64,000 nt of DNA from Nonomuraea helvata (GCF_039535785.1 NZ_BAAAXV010000001.1:1736001-1800000); one strand, 5' to 3'; positions 42,575 through 51,566 are shown, numbered from the stretch's first letter. Notes: generated by a model not told the origin, from the letters alone. Numbers and translations: made by a program.

Positions 42575-42655
42575 CGGCGGGGGTCCTGCGCGGACGGCGG
42601 GGGGATTCATGAGCACGGCGGGGGTTTCGTGAGCGCGCTGCGGGGGGTTTCATGA
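42571..42655 (+). other. Staircase of three mini-ORFs linking the MacB ATPase and permease genes
   Basis: Four successive start/stop overlaps occur. ATG 42571 (overlapping the ATPase stop) opens 13 codons that end TGA 42610-42612. ATG 42609 opens 7 codons (MSTAGVS) that end TGA 42630-42632. GTG 42629 opens 8 codons (MSALRGVS) that end TGA 42653-42655. ATG 42652 starts the permease. Each later start follows a run of four to six G that could serve as a ribosome binding site. The pattern is consistent with tandem duplication of the coupling junction. Confidence 0.75.
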
Positions 42656-43842
42656 GCACGGCGCTTCGTCCGGCGCGGCTGCGGACGACGGACATGGCCC
42701 GGCTCGGCACCTCGGGCCTGCGCGCCAGGCCGGCGCGGGCGATCCTCGCCGCGCTGGGCATCGCGATCGGCATCGCCACCATGGTCACGGTGGTCGGCAT
42801 CTCGGCCTCCAGCCAGGAGAAGCTCCTGCGCCAGCTCGACGAGCTCGGCACCAACCTGCTCAGGGTCTCCCCGGGCGACAGCCTCTTCGGCGACAAGGTC
42901 AAGCTCTCCAAGAACGCCGCCGAGATGGTCAAGCGCATCGACGGCGTCACCAGCGCCAGCCAGACCGCCGAGACCGGCACCACGGTCCGCCGCAACGACC
43001 TCATCCCCAAGGGCATCTCGCTGGGCATCACGGTCCAGGCCACCAGCCTCGACCTGCTCACCACGCTCGACGGCCGGGTCCGCCAGGGCACCTGGCTCAA
43101 CGCCGCCACCGAACGCCGGCCCGTGGTGGTGCTCGGCCCGGTGGCCGCCGAACGGCTCGGCCTGCTCACCCCCGACGCCCAGGTCTGGATTGACAACAGG
43201 TGGTTCACGGTCATCGGCGTGCTGGACAAGACGCCGCTGGCCGAGGAGATCGAGCGGTCGGCACTGGTGGGCTTCCCCGCGGCCAAGGAGTACCTGAACC
43301 ATGACGGCCACCCCACCACCGTCTACGAGCGCTCGGCCGACGAGGCGGTGGAGAGCGTACGGGCGGTGCTGGCCCGCACGGTCAGCCCGGAGAACCCGAA
43401 CGAGGCCAAGGTGAGCCGGCCGTCGGACGCGTTGAAGGCCAAGGCCGCCGCGGCGGGCGCGTTCACCGGGCTCATGCTCGGGCTGGGGGCGGTCGCCCTG
43501 TTCGTCGGCGGCGTGGGGGTGGCCAACACGATGGTGGTCGCGGTGCTGGAGCGGCGCAGGGAGATCGGCCTGCGCAGGTCCTTCGGGGCCACCAGGGCTC
43601 AGGTACGCAACCAGTTCCTGGTCGAGGCGCTGCTGCTGTCGGCCTTCGGCGGCGGGGCGGGGGTGCTGCTGGGGGCGCTGGCCACGTTCGTCTATGCCCA
43701 GCTCAACGGGCTGCCGACGGTGGTGCCGCTGTGGGCGCTGGGGGGCGGGCTGGGCATCACGGTGGTGATCGGCGCGCTGGCGGGCATCTATCCGGCGCTC
43801 CGCGCGGCCCGCGTCCCTCCGACCGTGGCCCTCAGCACCTGA
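42652..43842 (+). CDS. MacB-like ABC permease (FtsX family)
   Basis: A 396-residue permease with a long N-terminal helix (ARAILAALGIAIGIATMVTV), a large extracytoplasmic MacB_PCD domain (about 55-255) and three C-terminal helices (LMLGLGAVALFVGGVGVANT, FGGGAGVLLGALATF, LGGGLGITVVIGALAGIYPA) with the FtsX core ERRREIGLRRSFGATR. It works with the ATPase and adaptor to move substrates outward across the membrane or pull on cell-envelope components. Its last 55 bases overlap the 3' end of the aldo/keto reductase frame on the other strand. Confidence 0.9.
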   Translation: MSTALRPARLRTTDMARLGTSGLRARPARAILAALGIAIGIATMVTVVGISASSQEKLLRQLDELGTNLLRVSPGDSLFGDKVKLSKNAAEMVKRIDGVTSASQTAETGTTVRRNDLIPKGISLGITVQATSLDLLTTLDGRVRQGTWLNAATERRPVVVLGPVAAERLGLLTPDAQVWIDNRWFTVIGVLDKTPLAEEIERSALVGFPAAKEYLNHDGHPTTVYERSADEAVESVRAVLARTVSPENPNEAKVSRPSDALKAKAAAAGAFTGLMLGLGAVALFVGGVGVANTMVVAVLERRREIGLRRSFGATRAQVRNQFLVEALLLSAFGGGAGVLLGALATFVYAQLNGLPTVVPLWALGGGLGITVVIGALAGIYPALRAARVPPTVALST

Positions 43843-44912
43843 GCGGGGCTCAGCCGGGGCTCCTCCGGCCGGTGTCGGCCGAGGCTCCGCGCTCTTCGGC
43901 CGTCTCCCACTCGTCCAGGTTCATCAGCAACGACTCGAAGTAGGCGCGCAGCCTGCCGCGGTAGTCCCGGCTCGCCGCACGCAGCCGGGCGGCCTCCCGT
44001 CGCAGGCTCCCCGCCTCCGGTTGATGCTCCGGGCGCGGCCCGCTGCGCCGCCGGCAGGCGCAGCGCCCCCGCGGCCACGTTCGCGACCAGGTGGTCAGGG
44101 TCGCCGGTGCCGGGGATCGCCAGCACGTGCGGCCCGCGGTGCAAGGTCCACGCCAGCCGTACCTGCGCCGCGCTGACCCCGAGCTCGCGGGCGACGTTCA
44201 GCACCGCGTCGCTGTCGGCGCCGCTCGCGCCCGCCTCGCGGCCGGCGGCGGCGATCGCGAAGAACGGCACGAACGCCACTCCCTGCTCGCCGCAGGCGCG
44301 GACGAAGTCGTCCTGCCCAGGCCGGACGCCGATGCCGTAAGAGTTCTGCACGCACACCACCGGGGCGATGGCCTGGGCCTCGGCGAGTTGGTCCGGGCCG
44401 ACGGCGGACAGGCCCAGGTGGCGGATCAGCCCGGCCTCGCGCAGCTCGGCCAGCGCGCCGAAGTGCTCGGCGACGGAGCCGGGAGCTGTCACGCGCAGGT
44501 TGACCACGTCGAGGTGGTCGCGGCCGAGCTGGCGGAGGTTCTCCTCGACCTGGCCGCGCAGCTGACCCGGGGTGGCGGGTGGCAGCCATTCACCGGAGGA
44601 GTCCCGGGCGGGTCCGACCTTGGTGGCGATGACCAGATCATCGGGGTACGGGGCGAGCGCGCGGTTGATGAGCTCGTTGGCCGAGCGCAGCGGCGAGAAG
44701 TAGAACGCGGCGGTGTCGATGTGGTTCACGCCCAGCTCCACCGCCCGCCGCAGCACGGCGACCGCACGGGCGCGGTCCATCGGGACGGCGTCGGCCGTGA
44801 GCGCCTCGCCGTGCTGGGCCAGCCGCATCGCGCCCAGGCCGACGCGGTTGACCGTCAGGTCGCCCAGCCGCCAGGAGCCCGACGCCGCCGCGGTGATCTG
44901 TTCTGAGGACAT
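43788..44912 (-). CDS. Aldo/keto reductase with foreign C-terminal extension
   Basis: A 374-residue frame. Residues 1-285 are a normal aldo/keto reductase (VGLGAMRLAQHGEA, GVNHIDTAAFYF with Asp/Tyr, VIATKVGP with Lys, VQNSYGIGVRPGQ, VLAIPGTGDPDHLVANVAAG). The normal family end lies near residue 285. The remaining about 85 residues (rich in Pro, Gly and Arg) look like an out-of-frame reading of the DivIVA-like remnant below and also antisense of macB. The stop has probably been lost by deletion. ACAD ends seven bases upstream of its start, so this is the last gene of that operon. Confidence 0.7.
   Translation of the reverse strand: MSSEQITAAASGSWRLGDLTVNRVGLGAMRLAQHGEALTADAVPMDRARAVAVLRRAVELGVNHIDTAAFYFSPLRSANELINRALAPYPDDLVIATKVGPARDSSGEWLPPATPGQLRGQVEENLRQLGRDHLDVVNLRVTAPGSVAEHFGALAELREAGLIRHLGLSAVGPDQLAEAQAIAPVVCVQNSYGIGVRPGQDDFVRACGEQGVAFVPFFAIAAAGREAGASGADSDAVLNVARELGVSAAQVRLAWTLHRGPHVLAIPGTGDPDHLVANVAAGALRLPAAQRAAPGASTGGGEPATGGRPAACGEPGLPRQAARLLRVVADEPGRVGDGRRARSLGRHRPEEPRLSPAQVLRATVGGTRAARSAG
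43850..44040 (-). pseudogene. Remnant of a DivIVA-like coiled-coil gene (3' end)
   Basis: In a frame different from the aldo/keto reductase, the minus strand reads AARLRAASRDYRGRLRAYFE then SLLMNLDEWETAEERG and ends TGA at 43850-43852. This is charged and helical and resembles the C-terminal tail of actinobacterial DivIVA/Wag31-type proteins. Only the tail is present. The identification is tentative. Confidence 0.45.
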
Positions 44913-44919
44913 CCAGAGA

Positions 44920-46488
44920 TTATGTCCGCTTTGTGGCGTGTGCCGTCAGGCGGCGGGCGATGACGCGCAGGGCGAGCACCTCGTCGGCGCCCTCGAAGAT
45001 GGAGAGCACCCGGGCGTCCACGAACAGCCGCGAGACGCTGTACTCCTCCGCGTACCCGTAGCCGCCGTGCAGCTGCTGCGCCTCCCTGGTGACCCATTCG
45101 GCCGCCCGGCAGGCGAGCTGCTTCACCTGGGCGGCCTCCAGCTGGCCGTCGCCGTCCGCCACGGCGCGGGCCGCCGCGTACGTGAAGGCGCGGCACGCGG
45201 CGATCAACGCGGCCATCCTGGCGATCTTGGTTCGGGTCAGCTGGTAGCCGGCGAGAGGGCGGCCGAAGACCGACCGCTGCCGCGCGTAGCCGACGGCGCG
45301 CTCGAGCGCCGCCTGCATGACCCCCACCGCCCGGGCGGCGGTCTGCAGCCGCGCGTTGGCGAACGCCTGCATCTGCAGGTAGAACCCGCGCCCGAGGCCC
45401 TCGTCCAGGCCGATCAGGTCCCCCGCGGGGACGCGCCAGCGGTCGAAGCGGACCTCGAACGAGTGCATGCCCCGGTAGCCGAGGGTACGGATCGCGCGCC
45501 CCTCGACGGCTCCGCCGCCCTCCTGGGTGAGCCGCCATTCGTGACCGGTGAAGGACGGCTTCTCCACCACGAAGAGCGACAGCCCGCGATGCCCGGACGG
45601 ATCGGTACGGGCCAGGACCAGGAGGTAGTGCGCGCGGCCGGCGAAGGTGCACCAGGTCTTGACGCCGTTCAGCACCCATGCGTCGCCGTCCCTGACCGCG
45701 GCGGTGGTGATGGCGGCGACGTCGGAGCCGTGGTCCGGCTCGGTCACCGCGACCGCGCAGAGCCGCTCCCCCGAGGCGATCGGCGGCAGCCAGCGCCGCT
45801 TCTGCTCCTCGGTGCCGCCACGGACGATCGCGGTGGCGATGATCTCGGGGCGGGTGATGAGCGAGCCGGCGGCGCCGAGCGAGGCGCGGGAGAGCTCCTC
45901 GGTCACCACGACCATGCTGAGCAGGTCGCCGCCCTCGGCGGCGCCGCCGTACGCGGCCGGGACGGACAGCCCGAAGCACCCCATGTCCGCGAGCCCGTCG
46001 ATGATGTCGGCCGGGATGTCCTCGTCGTCGCGGTGGATCCGGTCCGCGACCGGGACCACCCGGTCCTCGGCGAACTCGCGGAAGGCCGAGCGGACCAGCC
46101 GCAGCTCGTCGGGCAGGTGCCGCGGCCCCGCCTCGCCGGTGGCCATGACCCGCTCGGCCACGCGTTCCAGGAACGCGGGGTCGCGTCCGGCTGCGAGGTG
46201 GGCCTCGACGCCGTCCAACGCCGTCCTGGCCACGCCCCACTGGGCCTGCCTGCCGGTCATCCGGCCGGCCAGGTCGGCGGCGACGTCGGCGGCGTACAGC
46301 AGCGCCAGGTCCGCGTCGTGCTTCAGGAGCTCGGCGGCCGCCGCGACCGCCGACGAGATCGACGCCACGTCGTACGCCACAGCCTGGTCCTGGTCCGGGC
46401 TCTCGGATGCGAGGTGCGCCGCCGCGCCGGCGACGACGGACCGCAGCACGTCGACGACGGCCCGCGCGCCGGTGGCCGCGTCACCCAT
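44920..46488 (-). CDS. Acyl-CoA dehydrogenase with extra N-terminal helical region
   Basis: A 522-residue flavoprotein. Residues 1-125 are an Ala-rich helical extension. The acyl-CoA dehydrogenase body follows: LSVPAAYGGAAEGGDLLSMV, CAVAVTEPDHGSDVAAI (FAD/substrate loop), WVLNGVKTWCTFAGRAHYLL, RSVFGRPLAGYQLTRTKIAR and QQLHGGYGYAEEYSVSRLFV, DARVLSIFEGADEV. It oxidises an acyl-CoA to the enoyl-CoA. It overlaps the dehydratase stop by eight bases and is the fourth gene of the CoA operon. Confidence 0.9.
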   Translation of the reverse strand: MGDAATGARAVVDVLRSVVAGAAAHLASESPDQDQAVAYDVASISSAVAAAAELLKHDADLALLYAADVAADLAGRMTGRQAQWGVARTALDGVEAHLAAGRDPAFLERVAERVMATGEAGPRHLPDELRLVRSAFREFAEDRVVPVADRIHRDDEDIPADIIDGLADMGCFGLSVPAAYGGAAEGGDLLSMVVVTEELSRASLGAAGSLITRPEIIATAIVRGGTEEQKRRWLPPIASGERLCAVAVTEPDHGSDVAAITTAAVRDGDAWVLNGVKTWCTFAGRAHYLLVLARTDPSGHRGLSLFVVEKPSFTGHEWRLTQEGGGAVEGRAIRTLGYRGMHSFEVRFDRWRVPAGDLIGLDEGLGRGFYLQMQAFANARLQTAARAVGVMQAALERAVGYARQRSVFGRPLAGYQLTRTKIARMAALIAACRAFTYAAARAVADGDGQLEAAQVKQLACRAAEWVTREAQQLHGGYGYAEEYSVSRLFVDARVLSIFEGADEVLALRVIARRLTAHATKRT

Positions 46489-47341
46489 GGCCGGTGCTCT
46501 CCTGGTCGATCGTCAGGGTGCTGTGGGGCTCCGGATCCGGGCCGAACACGCCGAGAGTGAGGGGTCCGGCGTCCTCGACCCGTCGCAGCCGCGCGGGCCG
46601 GCCGCAGAAGAGCGGCCTGCGGTTCCTGTGGCGCATGCGCCGGATCCGCCCGGCGTGCCCCTCCAGGCGCAGCACCTCCGCCAGGGCGAGCGTCATCAGC
46701 GGGCCGTGCACCACCAGGCCGGGATAGCCTTCCACGCGGGTGGCGTACGGCCAGTCGTAGTGGATGCGGTGCGGGTTGGACGTCGCCGCGCTGAACCGCA
46801 TCAACAGCGTGGGATCCGTGGCGAGATCCCAGGCCCATTCCCCGGCCCGGGTCAGGGGTGCGCCGGCAGGGTCCAGGTCAGCCGGCTCCGCGGCGGGGGC
46901 GACGGCTCCGGAGTCGCGGTAGACGAGGTCCTGCCGCTCCTCGATCGCCGGCCGGCCGCTCTCGTCGTACAGCCTGGTGGCGACCACCACGACGACCAGC
47001 TTGCCCGAGCGCCCGGACTTCTCGGTGACCGACTCCACGGACGACTCGCGGCGTACCGTGCTCCCCACCGTGAGCGGCGCGTGGAAGACGACCTCGCCGC
47101 CCGCGAACATCCGCCGCGGCAGCTCCACCGGAGGCAGGAACGACCCGCGCGCCGGATGCCCGTCCGCCCCGAGCGCGGACGAGACCGGCCAGCGGGCCAG
47201 TGCGAGCCAGTGCCACAGCGGCGGCAGGGCGTCCCCCGGGCCGGCCGCGGGGATGCCGTCGTCGAACAGGGCCGACAGCGCCGCGACGGGATGGGGGTCG
47301 AGCGTCTCGGTCGTGACGACGGTGTGCGGCGCCCAGCTCAC
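46481..47341 (-). CDS. MaoC/FAS1-like dehydratase (mesaconyl-C4-CoA hydratase type)
   Basis: A 286-residue two-hotdog protein. The N-terminal half is a FAS1-like dehydratase domain ([60 protein letters not shown]). The C-terminal half has the hydratase motif [20 protein letters not shown] and [16 protein letters not shown]. This is like HTD2 and mesaconyl-C4-CoA hydratase. It would add or remove water from an acyl-CoA. GTG start overlaps the SDR stop. Confidence 0.85.
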   Translation of the reverse strand: MSWAPHTVVTTETLDPHPVAALSALFDDGIPAAGPGDALPPLWHWLALARWPVSSALGADGHPARGSFLPPVELPRRMFAGGEVVFHAPLTVGSTVRRESSVESVTEKSGRSGKLVVVVVATRLYDESGRPAIEERQDLVYRDSGAVAPAAEPADLDPAGAPLTRAGEWAWDLATDPTLLMRFSAATSNPHRIHYDWPYATRVEGYPGLVVHGPLMTLALAEVLRLEGHAGRIRRMRHRNRRPLFCGRPARLRRVEDAGPLTLGVFGPDPEPHSTLTIDQESTGHG

Positions 47342-48078
47342 ATGAACCGCCCGCCGGTGACTTCCAGCACCGTGCCCGTCATGTACGAGGACAGGCCGGA
47401 GGCCAGGAACAGCGCGACGGTGGCGACCTCGTGCGCCTCGCCCGCGCGCCGCATCGGGATCTCGGCCATCTTCTGGTCCCACGCCTTCTGCGGCATCGCC
47501 TCGGTCATGGCCGTACGGATCAGGCCCGGCTGGATGACGTTGACCCGCACGCCGTGGTGCGCCAGCTCCTTGGCGGCGGCCTTGGACAGGCCGACGATGC
47601 CGGCCTTGGCGGCGGAGTAGTTGGTCTGGCCCACCAGGCCGACCTTGCCCGACAGCGAGGAGATGTTCACGATCGCGCCGCTCCCCTGCTCGCGCATGAT
47701 CGCGGCCGCCTTGCGCGTGCCGTTCCAGGCGCCCTTGAGGTGTACGTCGATGACCTGGTCGAACTGCTCCTCGGTCATCGTCCGCATCGTCGCGTCGCGG
47801 GTGATCCCGGCGTTGTTGACCATGACGTCCAGCGAGCCGAAGGCCTCCAGCGCGGCCCCGATCAGGGCGTCCACGTCGGAGGCGTTCGTGACGTCGCACC
47901 GCACGGCGCGGGCCACCGCGGGGCCGCCGAGCTCCTTGGCCGCCGCCTCCGCGGCGGCCAGATTCAGGTCGCCGAGTACGACCCTCGCGCCTTCCTTGAC
48001 GAAGACCTCCGCGATGGCCAGGCCGATGCCCTGGGCGCCGCCGGTGACGACCGCGGTCTTGTCGGCGAGCAGCGTCAT
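47338..48078 (-). CDS. FabG-like short-chain dehydrogenase/reductase
   Basis: A 246-residue [11 protein letters not shown] binds the nucleotide, NNAG is present at 88-91, and the active site is S140 (VNISS), Y154 and K158 (YSAAK). An Asp after strand 2 (VVLGDLN) suggests preference for NAD(H). In this operon it probably oxidises or reduces a 3-hydroxyacyl-CoA. The start overlaps the CoA-transferase stop by four bases. Confidence 0.95.
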   Translation of the reverse strand: MTLLADKTAVVTGGAQGIGLAIAEVFVKEGARVVLGDLNLAAAEAAAKELGGPAVARAVRCDVTNASDVDALIGAALEAFGSLDVMVNNAGITRDATMRTMTEEQFDQVIDVHLKGAWNGTRKAAAIMREQGSGAIVNISSLSGKVGLVGQTNYSAAKAGIVGLSKAAAKELAHHGVRVNVIQPGLIRTAMTEAMPQKAWDQKMAEIPMRRAGEAHEVATVALFLASGLSSYMTGTVLEVTGGRFM

Positions 48079-49388
48079 GGTTGACCAGCTTCTCTCGTTC
48101 GTGGGTCGCGATCTCGTTGATGCCCGCCCGGGTCCCGGATGACGCCGTCCTCCCGGAGCTTCGCGAGCTCGGCGGCGGACAGCCCGAGCTCGGCGCGGAG
48201 CACCTCGCCGGTGTGCTCGCCGACCTGCGGGGACGTCTCGGGCGGCGTCTGCTCCCCGTCCATGACCACGGGCGATCCCGGCGCCCAGTGCTCACCGACC
48301 CCGGGCTGCGTGAGCTTGCCCATCAGCGGGCTCTCGGGCAGCAGGGCCGCCAGCTCGGCGAAACTCCGGTACGCCGACCACAGCACGCGGGTGGCCCGCA
48401 GCGCCGACTCGGCCTCGGCGCGTGTCCGCGTCCCGAACCAGCCGGCGAGCAGGTCGCCGAGCAGCTTGCGGTGCCGGTGGCGTACCGACTCCTCGCCGAA
48501 GTCCACCCCGAGCGCGCCGGCCAGCGCGGAGACCACCTCGGTGAGGCCGGTCGCGGCCAGGAGGTCCTGCCAGTGCCGGGCGGTGAGCGCCACGACCATC
48601 AGCCGCCCGCCGTCGGCGGTGGCGAAGTCGCGGCCGAAGGTGCCGTAGACGTAGTTGCCGCAGCGCTCGCGCGGGGTGCCGCTCAGCTGTGCCTCGGCGA
48701 GGTAGCCGAGGTTTCCGGCGGTCGCCAGCGCGACGTCCTCCAGCGCGACGCGCACCTGCTGCCCCTCGCCCGTCAGCAGGCGGTGCCGCTCCGCGGCCAG
48801 CAGCCCGACCGTCACGTAGAGGCCGGCGGCCAGGTCCCAGGCGGGCACCACGCTGTTCACCGGCTGCGCCGCCTCCTCCGGGCCGGTCAGCAGAGGGAAG
48901 CCGGTGGCCGCCTGCACGGTGTAGTCCACGGCGGTCTCGCCGTTCCTGCGGCCGGTGAGCAGCACGTGGATCACGTCGGGGCGGCGCTCGCGCAGCGCCT
49001 CGAAGGCCAGCTCCGGGTGCCGTTCGGAGTTGCCGACCACGATCCCGCCGCGCCGCCCTCCGCTGACGACCAGGTCGGCGACGAGCCGGCGGCCCCGCTC
49101 CGATGACAGGTCCACCTCGATGGCGCGCTTGCCCTTGTTGAGCCCGGACCAGTACAGGCTCGTCCCGCTCTCGGCCAGCGGCCAGCGGGTGCGGTCGGGG
49201 GCGCCGCCGATGGGCTCGATCCGGATCACGTCCGCGCCCAGCTGCGCCAGCGTCATCCCGCTCAGCGGGGTGGCCACGTACGTCGAGATCTCGATGATCC
49301 GCATGCCGCGCAGCGGCCGCGAGCGCCGCGGCCCCGTCACCGGCCCCCTCTCATCTGAGGCCGGGTCCCCGAACGCTTCGCTCTCCAC
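48075..49388 (-). CDS. CaiB/BaiF family (class III) CoA transferase, mesaconyl-CoA transferase-like
   Basis: A 437-residue class III CoA transferase. Motifs: [40 protein letters not shown] and [13 protein letters not shown], whose Asp is the likely catalytic residue. With the mesaconyl-type hydratase it suggests handling of a dicarboxylic CoA ester, but the substrate is not proven. First gene of the operon, GTG start, and immediately downstream of the MerR gene. Confidence 0.85.
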   Translation of the reverse strand: MESEAFGDPASDERGPVTGPRRSRPLRGMRIIEISTYVATPLSGMTLAQLGADVIRIEPIGGAPDRTRWPLAESGTSLYWSGLNKGKRAIEVDLSSERGRRLVADLVVSGGRRGGIVVGNSERHPELAFEALRERRPDVIHVLLTGRRNGETAVDYTVQAATGFPLLTGPEEAAQPVNSVVPAWDLAAGLYVTVGLLAAERHRLLTGEGQQVRVALEDVALATAGNLGYLAEAQLSGTPRERCGNYVYGTFGRDFATADGGRLMVVALTARHWQDLLAATGLTEVVSALAGALGVDFGEESVRHRHRKLLGDLLAGWFGTRTRAEAESALRATRVLWSAYRSFAELAALLPESPLMGKLTQPGVGEHWAPGSPVVMDGEQTPPETSPQVGEHTGEVLRAELGLSAAELAKLREDGVIRDPGGHQRDRDPRTREAGQP

Positions 49389-49452
49389 CGTCGGTCTCCT
49401 GGCATGGTCGTGGGCCGGTCAGCGGTCCGATCCGGGCGCACGGCCCCGCTGC

Positions 49453-49860
49453 TCAGGCGGGGACGCACTCCTGGTGGGCATCGTCCAAGGGTGGATAGCT
49501 CTCGCTGCCCATGCGCTCGGCCGCGTCGATGTAGTCGGCGAGAGCGTCGCGGGATTGGGCGAGCCTGTCCATCTGATCGTCCAGCAGCCGCAGCCGTGAC
49601 CGCATCGCGGCCAGCAACTCGGGGCACCCGAGCAGCTCCGGGGCCTCTCCGACCGCACAGGGCAGCAGGTACGCGATGTCCTCAGAGGACAGACCGGCGC
49701 CAAGCAGGTGCCGGATCTGCTTCACGCGCAGCACGGCTTGCTCGTCGTACTCGCGGTAACCGTTCGCGCCGCGGTCGGCCTCCAGCAGTCCCTGGGCTTC
49801 GTAGTAGCGCAACTGATGGGCGTTCACGCCCGTCCGGCGACTCAGTTCCCCGATCAGCAT
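49453..49860 (-). CDS. MerR-family regulator
   Basis: A 135-residue MerR: LIGELSRRTGVNAHQLRYYE and ANGYREYDEQAVLRVKQIRH form the winged helix, followed by a dimerisation helix (RLRLLDDQMDRLAQSRDALA). Two or three cysteines (PCAVGE, GCPELL, HQECVPA) could bind metal or sense redox, but the usual CxC motifs of metal sensors are missing. Divergent from the imine reductase gene across a classic MerR-type promoter. Confidence 0.9.
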   Translation of the reverse strand: MLIGELSRRTGVNAHQLRYYEAQGLLEADRGANGYREYDEQAVLRVKQIRHLLGAGLSSEDIAYLLPCAVGEAPELLGCPELLAAMRSRLRLLDDQMDRLAQSRDALADYIDAAERMGSESYPPLDDAHQECVPA

Positions 49861-49871
49861 CGAGACCTCGC

Positions 49872-49893
49872 TTGACCTTCATACCGGTATCAA
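49872..49893 (+). promoter_or_regulatory. MerR-type promoter and operator
   Basis: TTGACC (49872-49877) resembles a -35 box. The near-palindrome TTCATACCGGTATCAA (49878-49893; one mismatch) fills the spacer. A -10 would fall near 49897-49902 (TGACGA). A 16-base dyad between -35 and -10 with a long spacer is how MerR regulators twist promoters. It drives the imine reductase gene. Confidence 0.7.
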
Positions 49894-49909
49894 CGTTGAC
49901 GATGCTGCC

Positions 49910-50794
49910 ATGAACCGCAGAACCGATACACCCGTGACAGTCATCGGACTCGGACTTATGGGCCGGGCACTCGCCGGCGCGTTCCTGAAAGCCGGGCATC
50001 CCACGACCGTGTGGAACCGTACGAGCTCCAAGGCCGACCAGCTGGTGGCCGAGGGCGCACGGCCGGCGCCGACGGTCGGCGACGCGCTCAAGGCAGGTTC
50101 CCTGACGATCATCTGCGTCACCGACTACCCGGCCATGTACGAGCTGCTCGGTTCGAGCGACGTCGAGCTGGACGGCACGATGTTGATCAACCTGACCTCG
50201 GGCGACTCGGGCCAGGCCCGGGAGGCCGCCCGATGGGCGAAGCAGCGTGGCGCCCGCTACCTGGACGGCGCCATCATGGCCATCCCGCCGGCGATCGGGA
50301 CCGCCGAGGCGGTGATTCTGCACAGCGGGCCGCAGCCGGACTTCGAGGCACACCAGCCGGCACTCGGCGCGCTCGGCACGGTCACCTACCTTGGTGCGGA
50401 CCATGGGCTGGCGTCCCTGTACGACGTGGCCGGTCTCGCCATGATGTGGAGCGTCCTGAACGCCTGGCTCCAGGGCACTGCGCTGCTCAGGACGGCCGGT
50501 GTGGACGCCGTGACGTATGCGCCGTTCGCGCGGCAGATCGCCGCCGTGGTGGCCGAATGGCTGCCCGGGTACGCCGAGCAGATCGACAACGGCTCCTTCC
50601 CGGCCGAGGTGTCGGCCCTGGAGACCGACGCGCGCGCGATGACCCATCTGATCGAGGAAAGCGAAGCGGCGGGTGTCAACACCGAACTACCAAAGTTGAT
50701 CAAGGCGATGGCCGACCGGGCGATCGCCGCCGGACACGGTCGGGAGCAGTATCCCGTGCTGATCGAAGAGTTCGGCAAACCCGGCGACGACTGA
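49910..50794 (+). CDS. Imine reductase-like NAD(P)-binding dehydrogenase
   Basis: A 294-residue 6-phosphogluconate-dehydrogenase-fold enzyme. The Rossmann start is VIGLGLMGRALAGAFLKAGH, followed by TTVWNRTSSKADQL, which implies NADPH (Arg after strand 2). Then LINLTSGDSGQAREAARWAK and YLDGAIMAIPPAIGT as in imine reductases (IREDs). It may reduce a cyclic imine or act on a related substrate. It is controlled by the divergent MerR. Confidence 0.85.
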   Translation: MNRRTDTPVTVIGLGLMGRALAGAFLKAGHPTTVWNRTSSKADQLVAEGARPAPTVGDALKAGSLTIICVTDYPAMYELLGSSDVELDGTMLINLTSGDSGQAREAARWAKQRGARYLDGAIMAIPPAIGTAEAVILHSGPQPDFEAHQPALGALGTVTYLGADHGLASLYDVAGLAMMWSVLNAWLQGTALLRTAGVDAVTYAPFARQIAAVVAEWLPGYAEQIDNGSFPAEVSALETDARAMTHLIEESEAAGVNTELPKLIKAMADRAIAAGHGREQYPVLIEEFGKPGDD

Positions 50795-50827
50795 CCGATC
50801 CCCCACCAGGCTCCAAGCGGCCGGAGA

Positions 50828-50858
50828 GGCCGGAGGCGGGGTGGGAGCGCCTCCGGCC
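50828..50858. terminator. Bidirectional stem-loop terminator
   Basis: An 11-base perfect stem (GGCCGGAGGCG and its complement, 9-base loop) lies between two convergent genes, the imine reductase and the secreted protein. No U-run. Confidence 0.65.
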
Positions 50859-50875
50859 CGCGGTCCGGACCGAGG

Positions 50876-51373
50876 TCAGAACGGCTGGTTGTCCAGCGTG
50901 TTGACCTTGATCGCGGTGATCTTCACCTGCTGCATCCGCACCTGCGCCGTGCCCGCGGGCTTGGTGCAGGCGAAGGTGAGCTGGCCGGTGCCGGCGAAGG
51001 TGTGCACGACGTTGACGAAGACGCCCTGCTTGCCGTTGGGCGGCAGGGTGACCTCGGCGAAGTCGGTGTCGGCGCCGCCGGCGGCGCTGATCAGGCACGT
51101 GTAGGTGATCGCGGCGGAGCCGGTGTTCTGCGCGGTGAGCTTCGCGGTGATCGTGTACGCGCCCGAGGCCAGGAACATGCTGAAGCCGGGGCTGATGGAG
51201 TTGCTGTGGATCAGCTCGTTGTTCCAGCGGCTGATCACCTCCGGCGGCACCGCCTCGGCCGACGTGGCGTTCCCCGCCAGCAGCGCGCCCACCGCCACGG
51301 TCGCCACGGCGGCCAGCGCGGACAGGCGCAGGCCCGTGCGGCGGCGGACCGGAGTGGTCAATGGCATGGTCAT
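50876..51373 (-). CDS. Secreted protein of unknown function
   Basis: A 165-residue protein with a signal peptide: basic start (TPVRRRTGLR) and hydrophobic core (LSALAAVATVAVGALLAGNA) ending near AEA. The mature part is a beta-rich Thr/Ala protein with two cysteines (TYTCLISAAG, LTFACTKPAG) that likely form a disulfide. No family recognised. ATG 51373 has GGAG six bases upstream. Confidence 0.75.
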   Translation of the reverse strand: MTMPLTTPVRRRTGLRLSALAAVATVAVGALLAGNATSAEAVPPEVISRWNNELIHSNSISPGFSMFLASGAYTITAKLTAQNTGSAAITYTCLISAAGGADTDFAEVTLPPNGKQGVFVNVVHTFAGTGQLTFACTKPAGTAQVRMQQVKITAIKVNTLDNQPF

Positions 51374-51566
51374 ACGGATCTCCAAGGTGTGAATCCGGCC
51401 CCCCCGCGCGGGACTGCGCGGGGAGTGGCACGCCTGTCGCCGGCCGAGGCGGCGTGCGCCGGCTCACGTGCACCCGAGGAAGGTAGCTCCCAGCCGTCCC
51501 ACGGCACCGCGCAGAAATACCGGCACCGGCTGTGCCCCGCGTCATCGCCCCTCGGGTGCGGGAGTC

